This document shows, piece by piece, positions 1 through 7,516 of a stretch of 14,988 bases of DNA. The number at the start of each line of letters is the position of its first letter. Positions within the stretch are counted from its first letter, which is position 1. The stretch comes from Planctomycetota bacterium. GTDB taxonomy: Bacteria; Planctomycetota; Phycisphaerae; WQYP01. Position numbers and translations under genes: made by a program. The notes under the pieces were generated by a model. The model saw only the letters and a list, made by a program, of their open reading frames with translations, was not told the DNA's origin and did no database searches. The stretch is taken from positions 1 through 14,988 of the forward strand of contig JAJYGE010000171.1 of NCBI GenBank assembly GCA_021785155.1, read 5' to 3'.

Positions 1-41
1 TGAAATGTAGCGGGACAGTGGCATAGAACCTGGCGTTATCG

Positions 42-3000
42 TTATACCGTCTGTACCGTCGGATGTGGCACCGGTTGGTTGCATAGGTCTCGCAACTGCC
101 GACCAAGCAACTGGGGGTCTTTGCTGATGACAAAATCCCAACGTCCCATCTGTGCCCAGTTATTGACCGCGGATATCCACTTCTTCGCGGCCTCGTGCTT
201 GGCGCGATCCTGTTCTTCCACCTGGCCCTTGATCTCCACAATGGCAAAATGCTCATCACCCAATTTGACGAGAAAATCCGGTATATAGGCGTGCTTCTGG
301 CCTTGGTATTCGTAGGGAATGGAGAATTCCAGATGGTCATTTTTTACGTATGCCCTTACCAAATCATCGGCCGATTCCAAATGGAAAGCTGCGGATGATT
401 CCCACGTCGCCGTGTCCAGCACTACCTGATTGACGTGGCTGTTGCGCGTGGCCTGGCAGGATTTAACAGTTTTGAAATCCACGCCGGCGGATGACCCGAA
501 CGGCCTGTGCGAATTGAGTATGGGCAAAAGCGGCGGCTCTCCAAGGTCGTCATTAGGCTCAATGGCATCGCCGAATCGCTCCACCATGCGCTGCACGTAT
601 TTTTCCATGCCTAATTCACATCGATTACAGCCACGGAAATTGATGCGTGTGCGGACAAACTCCTGCACGTATGCCAGCACCTGCGGGAACAACTGATGGC
701 GGGATTGGAAGCGGAATGCGGTTCGGAGTTGCTCCGAACCACCACCCGTCCCGGCACCCGCACACAGGCGGTCCACAATCATGCGGGAAATCTGGAACTC
801 AATTTGTTGCAGGTGCGCCTGCGCATAATATGCCGCGCGATCCTGCTGGTGGAATGGCGATGAGCCGCCGGCGGATGGCCGCCCTTCCTGGTAACCCGTG
901 GCCGGAAGAACGAAAGTTGCCGTCGGTTCCTGGTCTGGTTCAAGCTCCAGCATTTCCATGGAGCGCACATCACACTTGATGAGATTTTTATTAAGTGCAA
1001 AAGCATATCCTTCCACTACGGGAAAACGAATTTCAAATTTAGCCCGTTCGGGCAAGGATTTGACGTGATTTTTCGGACGGTCGTCGGCAACGGAGTTTGC
1101 CTCGCGCCCCTTGAATGGGACAACGGAGAACGGAATGCCATAAACATCCACGTATTCCTCAGTCAGCAGTCCAGTTGCGGGGTCGGGGGTGTAATCCATA
1201 CGCCGCAAGCCACGGCCAACCACCTGTTCGCAAAGCAACTGGCTTCCAAAGGCCCGCAGGCCCATGATGTTCGTCACGTTATTGGCGTCCCATCCTTCAG
1301 TGAGCATGGCCACAGAGACCACGCACCGTACCTGTTCCCCGGGCTGGCCAGGCTTGCCCACCGTGGCAACAATTTTTCGCAATTCTTCCGCGGCTGCATC
1401 ACGGTTTTTGGCGGGATCTTCGCTTTCCGCAGCGGCCAGCAGTTTGCTGTCGATACGCAACGTGCGGCGGGCGTTGGGGGTGTTGGCAAATTCAGGCAGA
1501 ATATCGCTTGGCCCGAAAACGGTTTTTGATTTTTCGGGTTTCTTTTTTGCTGTGGCGACGGCCAGTGGTAATTCCGCATCATCGTCGGTCTCAGAGGGGT
1601 CAATGGTATCGCCGGTCTGGGCTGCGGCGTCAAGCGCAGCCTGCGCGTCGGCGGCGCTGACAACAGATTCCTGCGATTCGCCGCTGATTTTGCGGTAAAA
1701 CAGCTCGGCGATGTCGGTGTTATCGCAAACGATAATTAATACCGGGGGTGTGGTGTCCTTGCCGGGCGTGGCGTTGGCAATTTGTTCAAAGCGCTGTTTC
1801 CATTCACCCGCAAGTTGCAGTAAGGCGGCCTGGGCTTCGCGGTAAACGACCTCCGGTTTCGGCTTTCCCTGGCGGCCCGGAAGTTTTTCGCCCGGCTGAA
1901 GACGATCTGTAATTTCTTTCCAGAGACGGAAATAACGTGGTTCGGGCCGGCCAGTGGTATCAGAAACCGGTAGCCGTGGGATTTTTACGATTCCGCTTTC
2001 AATAGCGTCCACAAGGCCAAAATCACTGACCAGCCATGGAAAAGGGCTGCCTTCGGTATGGCCGCTGCCGGAAAGATAAAACGGTGTCGCGGAAAGGTCA
2101 ACGCAAAAGGTAATCCCGGCTTTTTTCAATGGCGGGGCGTTATTGATGCGGTCCAGCCCCTCAATCCAGACCGTGGCCTCCTGGGCGTCAGCCCTCACCG
2201 CCTGGGCTTCTTCACCCGTCAGCTTTTCTTCCAGTGGCTTGGGCCTATAGCAATGGTGCGCTTCATCATTGAGCACCATAACGGGCATGCGGTCAAAGAG
2301 TTCACCGAGGCGGTCGCGGGCAAAGGCTTCCGCAGTTTCATCTCCTTTATCCACGACGCTGTACGTTCGGTCGCCCTCGGTGTGCTCACTTTTGGGAGCG
2401 AAAGCGTGCCAGTTGGTTACCAGCACGCGCCCGCGGTTCAACAGCGGTAGAAATTTAATCGGGACCATGTTGAAAGCCAAGTAATAGTTATCAGGATTCT
2501 CAGGCCGTAGCACCTGCAGGCGTTCTTTAATGGTCAGGTTCGGGCAGCAAACCAGTACCGCGTCGGGGAATCGCTGGTCAGATTGGTTGCGGCCCCGGTT
2601 GCAGAACGCCCAGGCAATCAGCATGGCCATGACCACGGTTTTACCAGAGCCGGTGGCCATTTTGCAGCCCATACGCGTCAACGGTAGCAGATCAGGATTG
2701 GATGGCGGATCGATAAATCCGGGCAGCGCGGTGGGCGAAAACGCTGGCTTGAAGCGGGGAAGCCGGCCCGCGGCAAGAACTTCCCGGAGGTAAATAACGG
2801 TTTCCACCGCCTCCAACTGGCAGAAAAACAGACGCCGTTCGCGTTTGGGATTGCTCCAGAATTGCAGCAGTTCGCGCGTGATGGGCGTTACGCCCTCATA
2901 GCCAGTGTTGCGCCATCGCCGAACATCATCCCGAATCTGATTGATATTGGCCAGATCATCCTGCCCCTCCTGCAACTCCAGCGCCCCTTGCCCCGCGGCC

Positions 3001-3179
3001 TGCTCCCGCGTTTTATACCAGTAACGTGCCGGGCGGCGGCCAGCGGCTTTAGTGGGTTCGCCGGTTTCGCGGTCATAATGCCAATGCGTAGTTGGTTCCG
3101 TGTACGGGCTGGAAAGAATGGGGGCGGAGACAGGTTGAATGGGAAGCCCTTGGGATATATTGTTTCTGATTGCGGACAT
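42..3179 (-). CDS. Type III-like restriction subunit (Res): SF2 helicase plus PD-(D/E)xK nuclease
   Basis: Likely DNA translocase/endonuclease that cuts unmodified DNA together with the methyltransferase at 9940-13035. Numbered from the chosen ATG (1045 aa): Walker A ATGSGKT at about 175-181, DEAH box (NDEAHH) at about 304-309, SATP motif III near 363, motif V-like TEGWDA near 627, motif VI VGRGLRR near 654-660, and a C-terminal nuclease with PDF (D968) and VEIKG (E982, K984). Residues about 505-570 form an Ala/Asp/Lys-rich linker between the helicase lobes. The frame stays open to 3230, but the ATG at 3179 has AAGGGAA 9 nt upstream and lies 19 bp after the PIN stop, so I start there. The layout fits the long Res proteins that NCBI names BPTD_3080 family (from memory). 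All key catalytic residues are present and the gene looks intact. It is last in the minus-strand run, far from its methyltransferase partner. Confidence 0.93.
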   Translation of the reverse strand: MSAIRNNISQGLPIQPVSAPILSSPYTEPTTHWHYDRETGEPTKAAGRRPARYWYKTREQAAGQGALELQEGQDDLANINQIRDDVRRWRNTGYEGVTPITRELLQFWSNPKRERRLFFCQLEAVETVIYLREVLAAGRLPRFKPAFSPTALPGFIDPPSNPDLLPLTRMGCKMATGSGKTVVMAMLIAWAFCNRGRNQSDQRFPDAVLVCCPNLTIKERLQVLRPENPDNYYLAFNMVPIKFLPLLNRGRVLVTNWHAFAPKSEHTEGDRTYSVVDKGDETAEAFARDRLGELFDRMPVMVLNDEAHHCYRPKPLEEKLTGEEAQAVRADAQEATVWIEGLDRINNAPPLKKAGITFCVDLSATPFYLSGSGHTEGSPFPWLVSDFGLVDAIESGIVKIPRLPVSDTTGRPEPRYFRLWKEITDRLQPGEKLPGRQGKPKPEVVYREAQAALLQLAGEWKQRFEQIANATPGKDTTPPVLIIVCDNTDIAELFYRKISGESQESVVSAADAQAALDAAAQTGDTIDPSETDDDAELPLAVATAKKKPEKSKTVFGPSDILPEFANTPNARRTLRIDSKLLAAAESEDPAKNRDAAAEELRKIVATVGKPGQPGEQVRCVVSVAMLTEGWDANNVTNIMGLRAFGSQLLCEQVVGRGLRRMDYTPDPATGLLTEEYVDVYGIPFSVVPFKGREANSVADDRPKNHVKSLPERAKFEIRFPVVEGYAFALNKNLIKCDVRSMEMLELEPDQEPTATFVLPATGYQEGRPSAGGSSPFHQQDRAAYYAQAHLQQIEFQISRMIVDRLCAGAGTGGGSEQLRTAFRFQSRHQLFPQVLAYVQEFVRTRINFRGCNRCELGMEKYVQRMVERFGDAIEPNDDLGEPPLLPILNSHRPFGSSAGVDFKTVKSCQATRNSHVNQVVLDTATWESSAAFHLESADDLVRAYVKNDHLEFSIPYEYQGQKHAYIPDFLVKLGDEHFAIVEIKGQVEEQDRAKHEAAKKWISAVNNWAQMGRWDFVISKDPQLLGRQLRDLCNQPVPHPTVQTV

Positions 3180-3198
3180 TTGCGAATTTCCCTTAATA

Positions 3199-3624
3199 TT
3201 ATTGGGTGTTCTTGCGATCCGGAACCTCAACGAGTTTCAATTCGCAATATTCTTCGGCCGCTTGGTAATGTCGATGGTTGTTAGTTAGTAATGGGATATT
3301 GTAACGGATGGCCACCGCAGCGACCCAGGCGTCAGCAGCAGAGATGGGCCTCCCTTTTCTATGGCATTGACCGGTTATCCGCGCCCAAACCCACGCCAAA
3401 TCCCGGTCATAGGGGGCGATAATACAAAGGTGCAGTGCGGCCTCCAACTGAGTGATTCGCGGCGGCTGCCAGTTCCTGACAACCGTCCACTTGAAGAGCT
3501 CTGCAACCGTTTGAAATGACAACACAATTTGACATTCACGCAGTGGCTCAGCAAAACGCTGAGCCTCCGGGCTATCCTTGAGTACAAAACTGTATACATC
3601 AGTATCGACGGCCATACGGATCAT
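3199..3624 (-). CDS. PIN-domain protein, VapC-like toxin (module A)
   Basis: A 141-residue PIN-domain protein, probably a Mg-dependent ribonuclease of the VapC toxin type. The acidic set is visible: D7 (and D9) in the first strand (AVDTDVYSF), E42 in a TVAELF helix, D98 in the ISAADAWVA helix, and an Asn pair at 115-116 in LLTNNHRHY, a common PIN C-terminal pattern. Its ATG overlaps the stop of the upstream gene in an ATGA arrangement, implying translational coupling as in toxin-antitoxin pairs. An internal ATG three codons later is the alternative start. It is followed after 19 bp by the restriction subunit. It is not a close copy of the other PIN protein (5824-6321): lengths and motif surroundings differ. 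Toxicity is inferred from family and position. Confidence 0.85.
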   Translation of the reverse strand: MIRMAVDTDVYSFVLKDSPEAQRFAEPLRECQIVLSFQTVAELFKWTVVRNWQPPRITQLEAALHLCIIAPYDRDLAWVWARITGQCHRKGRPISAADAWVAAVAIRYNIPLLTNNHRHYQAAEEYCELKLVEVPDRKNTQ

Positions 3625-3983
3625 TGGCGGCGCTCCGCATCCTGACTACGCCATTGGCGCAAAGCGACATCAAAACCGTCACTAAGGTCATCCTGTGGCC
3701 AGGTACCTCTGATGCGGTCAACGTCGGACACTTCCGGGATGCCCTGTGCGGTGGCGAGCTGATCGAGCGTGTGCGCCAGCCAAAATCCATTGGGGGCATC
3801 CGGAATCTCGCATCTTTGAACGTTCAGATCCCGCCACTGGATAACAATCCGTTTAGCACCGCTGCGTCGATCCATTGTCCATTGAATGGGTATTGGAAGG
3901 GCACCCGCATACGCGGAACTCAGCGGCTCGAAAGGAAATCGCCCAACGAGATCGTAGTGCGTAAGTGTATTAATAGCAGTCAT
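3621..3983 (-). CDS. Unrecognised 120-residue protein, candidate PIN partner/antitoxin (module A)
   Basis: I do not recognise this family. The product is soluble with no signal peptide, membrane segment or evident helix-turn-helix. The N-terminal half reads as beta strands (PIPIQWTMDR, AKRIVIQWRD). The C-terminal third is acidic then basic (QDDLSDGFDVALRQWRSQ), like the short helical tails many antitoxins use to cover a toxin active site. The start has an excellent AGGGAGGTG ribosome binding site 7 nt upstream, and the gene lies 14 bp after the TIGR04255 stop. Its own stop overlaps the PIN start by 4 bp. The position directly upstream of and coupled to a PIN gene is what suggests an antitoxin role; the sequence itself does not prove it. 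It shows no clear similarity to the protein at the same position of module B. Confidence 0.75.
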   Translation of the reverse strand: MTAINTLTHYDLVGRFPFEPLSSAYAGALPIPIQWTMDRRSGAKRIVIQWRDLNVQRCEIPDAPNGFWLAHTLDQLATAQGIPEVSDVDRIRGTWPQDDLSDGFDVALRQWRSQDAERRQ

Positions 3984-3997
3984 TAAGGCACACCTCC

Positions 3998-4762
3998 CTA
4001 ATCATATTCCGGCTCTAGCAGGTCAATGGTTTCCTGCTTCAGTATATCAAAAAACAGTGCATGGTTGGAGTCATGCGCAGCGTCCAGTCGTGATTCAAAT
4101 CCATCCCAGAATTCCTCCGATGTTGCCGGGAAAATGGTATCAATATCAATGAGAAGCCCCTCGGCGGTCATTTGTTCAGCCTGCACACGAGCCGGGGCCA
4201 GCAGTGTGATGGCGTGGATAAAATTACCGTCGGCAAGCTGCGATTGTACCTGCAGGGGCGAAAGGCCCAGGTTATAGGCCCCGACTCTGAAATCCCCCCT
4301 AAGCGGGGCTAAATAATCCGGCGCGGCGGCGGGGATCAGGTCCACATATTTCAGGGAAAAACGCTCTACTGCTGAGATCAATCCGGTTTTCCGCACAACC
4401 CCAGCAAATTTCATAATCTCGGGTCTAAATTTTCCCCAACCTGCGTATGGCCGCCGACAATTCAACGTGATCGCACGCGGCCCAACCTGAATGTCGTAAC
4501 AGGTATTCTCGTTTTTCCCGCCAAAGCGGAACATCGGCGTGTAATTCAGAACTGGCTGTTGGGTACGGGCGGCCAGCGGAATGTCGGCGGCGGGTAGCCG
4601 CACAGGTGGAGCAAAGAACTCTCGCATCTGCTCGTAGATTATCCCAGAAAGCAGGTTCTCCACCGTGTCGGCGGTGCTTTGGAAACGCAACTCCCAAACC
4701 GCTTCGAGCAGCGGCTCTTTTCTGAGCCGTTTTGGGATTCGCTTTTCTGTGTGCTGAGGCAT
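3998..4762 (-). CDS. TIGR04255 family protein, copy A
   Basis: A 254-residue soluble protein of the sporadically distributed TIGR04255 family, function unknown. Family-type signatures are the N-terminal EPLLEAVWELRF, a central RRPYAGWGKF, LKYVDLI, and a C-terminal FWDGFESRLDAAHDSNHALFF...ETIDLLEPEYD. It aligns along its whole length with the gene at 6701-7462, so the two are paralogues. The frame remains open to 4846, but the ATG at 4762 is preceded by AGGAT and then falls one residue from the length of the paralogue, so I prefer it; ATG 4780 has no good ribosome binding site. It opens module A (this gene, a 120-residue protein, a PIN protein) after a 120-bp gap that holds a palindrome. From the repeated context I infer a role in controlling or triggering the PIN pair. 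Confidence 0.88.
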   Translation of the reverse strand: MPQHTEKRIPKRLRKEPLLEAVWELRFQSTADTVENLLSGIIYEQMREFFAPPVRLPAADIPLAARTQQPVLNYTPMFRFGGKNENTCYDIQVGPRAITLNCRRPYAGWGKFRPEIMKFAGVVRKTGLISAVERFSLKYVDLIPAAAPDYLAPLRGDFRVGAYNLGLSPLQVQSQLADGNFIHAITLLAPARVQAEQMTAEGLLIDIDTIFPATSEEFWDGFESRLDAAHDSNHALFFDILKQETIDLLEPEYD

Positions 4763-4776
4763 AGCTACATCCTGTT

Positions 4777-4792
4777 CCATGTTACGACATGG
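4777..4792. promoter_or_regulatory. Palindromic operator candidate before module A
   Basis: CCATGT-TACG-ACATGG is a perfect inverted repeat with 6-bp arms and a 4-bp centre. It lies 15 nt before the preferred TIGR04255 start and just downstream (on the minus strand) of a TAGAAT hexamer at 4795-4800 that could be a -10 box. The -35 candidate 17 bp further up (CTCGCA) is poor. This is where a repressor would sit over a transcription start. Autoregulation by module proteins is inference. The palindrome contains the alternative ATG at 4780. Confidence 0.4.
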
Positions 4793-4882
4793 GTATTCTA
4801 CCGGAGTTTCGAGAACCTGCGAGGGTTGGTGGTCCAGTGCGGTCACCCCTGCAACCAGCGTTGTATCTGGCGACGCCCTCGA

Positions 4883-5812
4883 TCACGGGCTGCTCCCGCC
4901 GATGCCGCGACTTTCGAGATAATTTTTCAGCCACTGCAGTTTCCAGCGCACGTTATCCTTCATGTCTTTCTTAAGCGATTCCTGAACCCATTGGTAGCCC
5001 GCACATAGCTTATTCTGCGTTTGCCTGTAGATCGGATGCCCTGCGTCCGCGCCCGTCGCTCCTAATCTGGCAAAGTCGACCGCCCATGTATCTCCGGCCG
5101 TGCTCAATACAAAATTATCCTTGCTATCAAGCCTCATCAACATGCCAAGCGTGTGCATTGCATTGGCGACCCACACCCTCCGGAATCTTCCGTTGCCGCT
5201 CGCGGCCTCGTGCAACAGTGTGGCGGCGTTTTGTCCGAGAAATATGCCCGGCGGCGACTCTGAACGTGAAGCGAGGTCGTGAGCGGCTATATACGCAGGC
5301 CCCGCAATGTCGCCTTTGGAAAATCGCCCGTGTTCCCCCGGCTGTTCATTTGATCCAGACACATGGAAATAACCGTCCACTGGCGGGATAGCCTGTGCGA
5401 TTCCCAGTTCGACCCCCGCGCGGAATAATATACCACGCTCAAGTAGCCCCGCTGTTAGCGGAAACATTGTCATCAATAATATTGACAGCGCCATTGGCTG
5501 CGGAACGCCAAAACGGTTCACCAGGGGCGACGCGATGACCACCGTGTCAGCAAAACCGAACGTTATGAACCCGCACTCCCGCGTTTCCGTTATATTCGGC
5601 GTATTCCGCGCGCGCTGGTCGAGGTTCCGATTGACAGCTGACAGCAAGGGGTCCGTCAGCATACCGCGAAACTCTGCGATTTTACCGCAGGTGCTTTGTG
5701 GGCTGCTCCAATCGCGCATCTCCTGCTTTATGCCCAACAAGTCGTAATATGCGACCACCCATTGCTGATCATCTGTGGATTCGGGCGGATCAGGGCTTGA
5801 AGAAGCGTGCAA
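4883..5812 (-). CDS. Nucleotidyl-cyclase-fold-like protein, function unknown
   Basis: A predicted 309-residue soluble protein, not firmly recognised. Three spaced motifs resemble class III nucleotidyl cyclase-like domains: a first strand AYYDLLGIK with D24 after hydrophobics, a hairpin ITFGFADTVVIAS with D89, and FRAGVELGIA at about 130-139, comparable to the RGai-x-G strand in cyclases. Two Asp residues at those places could bind metal. A long linker and a basic helical tail (VRWKLQWLKNYL) follow. The frame is open to a TTG at 5878 inside the PIN gene, but a TTG at 5812 has AAGGA about 9 nt upstream and starts 11 bp after the PIN stop, so I chose it. It ends 120 bp before module A. No effector such as a cyclic-nucleotide-gated TM or TIR protein is adjacent. 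Whether it makes, senses or has lost cyclic-nucleotide chemistry cannot be told here. Confidence 0.65.
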   Translation of the reverse strand: MHASSSPDPPESTDDQQWVVAYYDLLGIKQEMRDWSSPQSTCGKIAEFRGMLTDPLLSAVNRNLDQRARNTPNITETRECGFITFGFADTVVIASPLVNRFGVPQPMALSILLMTMFPLTAGLLERGILFRAGVELGIAQAIPPVDGYFHVSGSNEQPGEHGRFSKGDIAGPAYIAAHDLASRSESPPGIFLGQNAATLLHEAASGNGRFRRVWVANAMHTLGMLMRLDSKDNFVLSTAGDTWAVDFARLGATGADAGHPIYRQTQNKLCAGYQWVQESLKKDMKDNVRWKLQWLKNYLESRGIGGSSP

Positions 5813-5823
5813 GTTATTCGTCC

Positions 5824-6321
5824 TTACCTCGGTGGAAAAATAGTAGCAATCAGCCGATAGGCACAACCATTCACCCAAGGTGACGTCAAAGTGGCGTGCC
5901 GGGGATCAATAATTCGGATTCCCGCGTACCGCTTAAAATCCCTGCCGTTTTGCGTCATGATTGCGTCCAATCCGTGCACCACCATGGCTGCAACAAGCCG
6001 CGCGTCGTGTGCCTGTTTGCCCAGCACCTTCTCCGCCGTGACGATATTCAACCATTTGCCGTAAATGCCGCCCGGATCGTCCAGGAGCTTGAACATTTCG
6101 AGAATTTGCCCGACCAGCGGAACCACTATTGCCGTCGACATTCCCAAGCCGTTCCTTTTCGCCGGGCGCGTCGCCACGACCCAAAACTCATAGATGACTT
6201 GCGGGACAACGAACATCTGGTGACCGTCCGCACGTACCTTCCTGATCGCTTTCGCAACAATCGGGCGGCGGACTTTCTCCGATAGACCAACAATCATGTT
6301 GGCGTCCAGCAAAATCTTCAT
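5824..6321 (-). CDS. PIN-domain protein, toxin-like (module B)
   Basis: A 165-residue PIN-domain protein, likely a Mg-dependent RNase. It begins MKILLDANMIVGL with D6, has E45 in QVIYEFWVVATRPA, D106 in a GKQAHDARLVAAM helix, and N125 with D128 in IMTQNGRDF, a complete PIN acidic set. The frame extends upstream to 6609, but the added N-terminus is antisense-like sequence overlapping the preceding gene. The ATG at 6321 has a GGGGGG ribosome binding site and fits the family start exactly. It sits 13 bp after the 120-residue gene and 11 bp before the cyclase-like gene. Subfamily features (the ATRP after the catalytic Glu, the HDARL helix) differ from the PIN protein of module A, so the two modules carry different PIN lineages. 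Confidence 0.87.
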   Translation of the reverse strand: MKILLDANMIVGLSEKVRRPIVAKAIRKVRADGHQMFVVPQVIYEFWVVATRPAKRNGLGMSTAIVVPLVGQILEMFKLLDDPGGIYGKWLNIVTAEKVLGKQAHDARLVAAMVVHGLDAIMTQNGRDFKRYAGIRIIDPRHATLTSPWVNGCAYRLIATIFPPR

Positions 6322-6334
6322 GTTCCCCCCCGGC

Positions 6335-6697
6335 TTAATAGATGCTCTTGCGCGTGCTGTCCACTTTATGCCCCACCTCGGGAAGATTGTTGAGGAAACG
6401 GTCAAATTTTTCCAGCCACGGATCGCGCTCTGCCGCGCTGGCGTCAAGTCCCCCGATTGCATACTCTTGCCCGGCAGCGGCATACACCCCGCCACCGAAA
6501 GCAAGGACACGCGTTCCACTACCAACATTGCCTGCGCCGACATAACCAGCCACACTTGGGAGGTAGCTTTGACTTGGAAGGTCCGGCCGGATGGAAGCTG
6601 ACGGCGCAAACGGAACCACCTGCGCCAACCCCAGACTTACGACCGGATGGTACATTCCGTCCATTTCAGACTGGTAACTCATGGATGTATGCGTCAT
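6335..6697 (-). CDS. Unrecognised 120-residue Gly/Ala-rich protein, candidate PIN partner (module B)
   Basis: Not a family I recognise. Residues about 48-84 are Gly/Ala/Val-rich and low in charge (VGAGNVGSGTRVLAFGGG), followed by a charged tail (AERDPWLEKFDRFLNNLPEV and beyond) that could be a short helix binding a partner. There is no strong membrane helix or DNA-binding motif. The ATG at 6697 lies 3 bp after the TIGR04255 stop, with AGGA 8 nt upstream inside that gene's last codons, and its stop is 13 bp before the PIN start. That tight packing, with the same length and slot as the unrelated protein of module A, is the main evidence that it is a real gene and a possible antitoxin. A dedicated small structural or chaperone-like role is also possible. 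Confidence 0.7.
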   Translation of the reverse strand: MTHTSMSYQSEMDGMYHPVVSLGLAQVVPFAPSASIRPDLPSQSYLPSVAGYVGAGNVGSGTRVLAFGGGVYAAAGQEYAIGGLDASAAERDPWLEKFDRFLNNLPEVGHKVDSTRKSIY

Positions 6698-6700
6698 GCA

Positions 6701-7462
6701 TTAATCCTCATAAACCGGCTTGTGCGCCTTAATCGTTTCTTCAGTCAACAAACCAAAAAACAGCTCGTGGCAAGCAATTTTCGCCTTGCGTAGCTGATTG
6801 TTAAAACCCGCCCAGAAATCCTGCGATCCCTGATTCCCCCAACCCATCTGTATATCGGTCACAAGGCCCTGTCGAACCCGCCCCTCAACCGCGACAGACG
6901 TTGGATTCATAATACGTATTGTACCTGCGAGGCCGCTCTTTTCCACCTTTGCTTGCATCTGAAATTCGCCTGGACTAGCCTTAATGCCACCCAAGCGAAT
7001 ATCCGTCCGCAGTTTTTTGAACACCTCCTCGGGCCTATAATCGAAGAAATCCAGATATTTTAGCGTGCTATGCTCCGCTGTTTTGAGCATTCCGGAGTCG
7101 CGCAACCACCCTGCAAGGGTCGATATGCTTTTTTCGTATTCCTGCCAACCGGGGTAAGGACGCACCACACTTAGCGCGGCGCAGCGATCTCCGACGAAAA
7201 TGGCATGGTTTCTATAGCGCAACACTGTGGTGGGGGCATAACGGAATTGTTCCTGGGCTTCGCGCACGTTACTCGGGACCGATGCCAGCGGCAGCGCCTC
7301 GATGCTCACGTTTTCGCCTTGGGCCTTGATCTTTTCAAAGAGTGTTCCCAATAACGCCCCGCCGGCCGCAGTAGCGCCTTCGAACCGCAATTCCCATACC
7401 GCTTCGAGCAATGGCTCTATCATTAATCGCCTTGGTATTCGTCTCCTGGTAGCTGTTGCCAT
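6701..7462 (-). CDS. TIGR04255 family protein, copy B
   Basis: A 253-residue paralogue of the gene at 3998-4762. The shared blocks are RIPRRLMIEPLLEAVWELRF at the N-terminus, VRPYPGWQEY in the centre, STLKYLDFFDYRP, and a C-terminal DFWAGFNNQLRKA followed by HELFFGLLTEETI. The order and spacing of these blocks match copy A, with insertions and deletions mainly in the first 100 residues and overall divergence clearly above a recent duplication. The frame extends to 7507 inside the upstream gene, but ATG 7462 has AAGGAAG directly upstream and matches the start of copy A at the RIPKR/RIPRR block. First gene of module B, followed 3 bp later by the 120-residue gene. Biochemical function is unknown for the family. 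Confidence 0.88.
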   Translation of the reverse strand: MATATRRRIPRRLMIEPLLEAVWELRFEGATAAGGALLGTLFEKIKAQGENVSIEALPLASVPSNVREAQEQFRYAPTTVLRYRNHAIFVGDRCAALSVVRPYPGWQEYEKSISTLAGWLRDSGMLKTAEHSTLKYLDFFDYRPEEVFKKLRTDIRLGGIKASPGEFQMQAKVEKSGLAGTIRIMNPTSVAVEGRVRQGLVTDIQMGWGNQGSQDFWAGFNNQLRKAKIACHELFFGLLTEETIKAHKPVYED

Positions 7463-7473
7463 ATTACTTCCTT

Positions 7474-7485
7474 TCACGCGCGTGA
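7474..7485. promoter_or_regulatory. Palindromic operator candidate before module B
   Basis: TCACGCGCGTGA is a perfect uninterrupted 12-bp palindrome in the 28-bp gap before TIGR04255 copy B, next to its ribosome binding site. It occupies the same relative place as the 4777-4792 palindrome of module A, between a putative -10 box and the ribosome binding site, though the sequence is different. Confidence 0.4.
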
Positions 7486-7487
7486 TT

Positions 7488-7516
7488 ATTTTAGCCAGCC
7501 AAGACATCCGTGTTTA
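7488..7516 (-). promoter_or_regulatory. Possible internal promoter for module B
   Basis: On the minus strand TAAACA (7511-7516, 4 of 6 matches to TTGACA) and TAAAAT (7488-7493, 5 of 6 matches to TATAAT) are separated by 17 bp. It overlaps the end of the preceding gene. If used, module B could be expressed independently of the methyltransferase operon. Seen by eye only. Confidence 0.35.

Noticed and set aside
4712..4733. Terminator-like hairpin CGGCTC-TTTTCT-GAGCCG-TTTT on the plus strand
   Set aside because: It lies antisense within the start of TIGR04255 copy A, over conserved codons (RLRKEPL), with no plus-strand gene to terminate.
4883..5812. A full Pycsar or CBASS system around the cyclase-like gene
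   Set aside because: No adjacent cyclic-nucleotide effector (TM or TIR) or CD-NTase motif was found; only cyclase-like motifs are present.
5878..6609. N-terminal extension of the module B PIN protein and early TTG start of the cyclase-like protein
   Set aside because: The extensions overlap neighbouring genes and lack family-like sequence; internal starts with good ribosome binding sites fit better.
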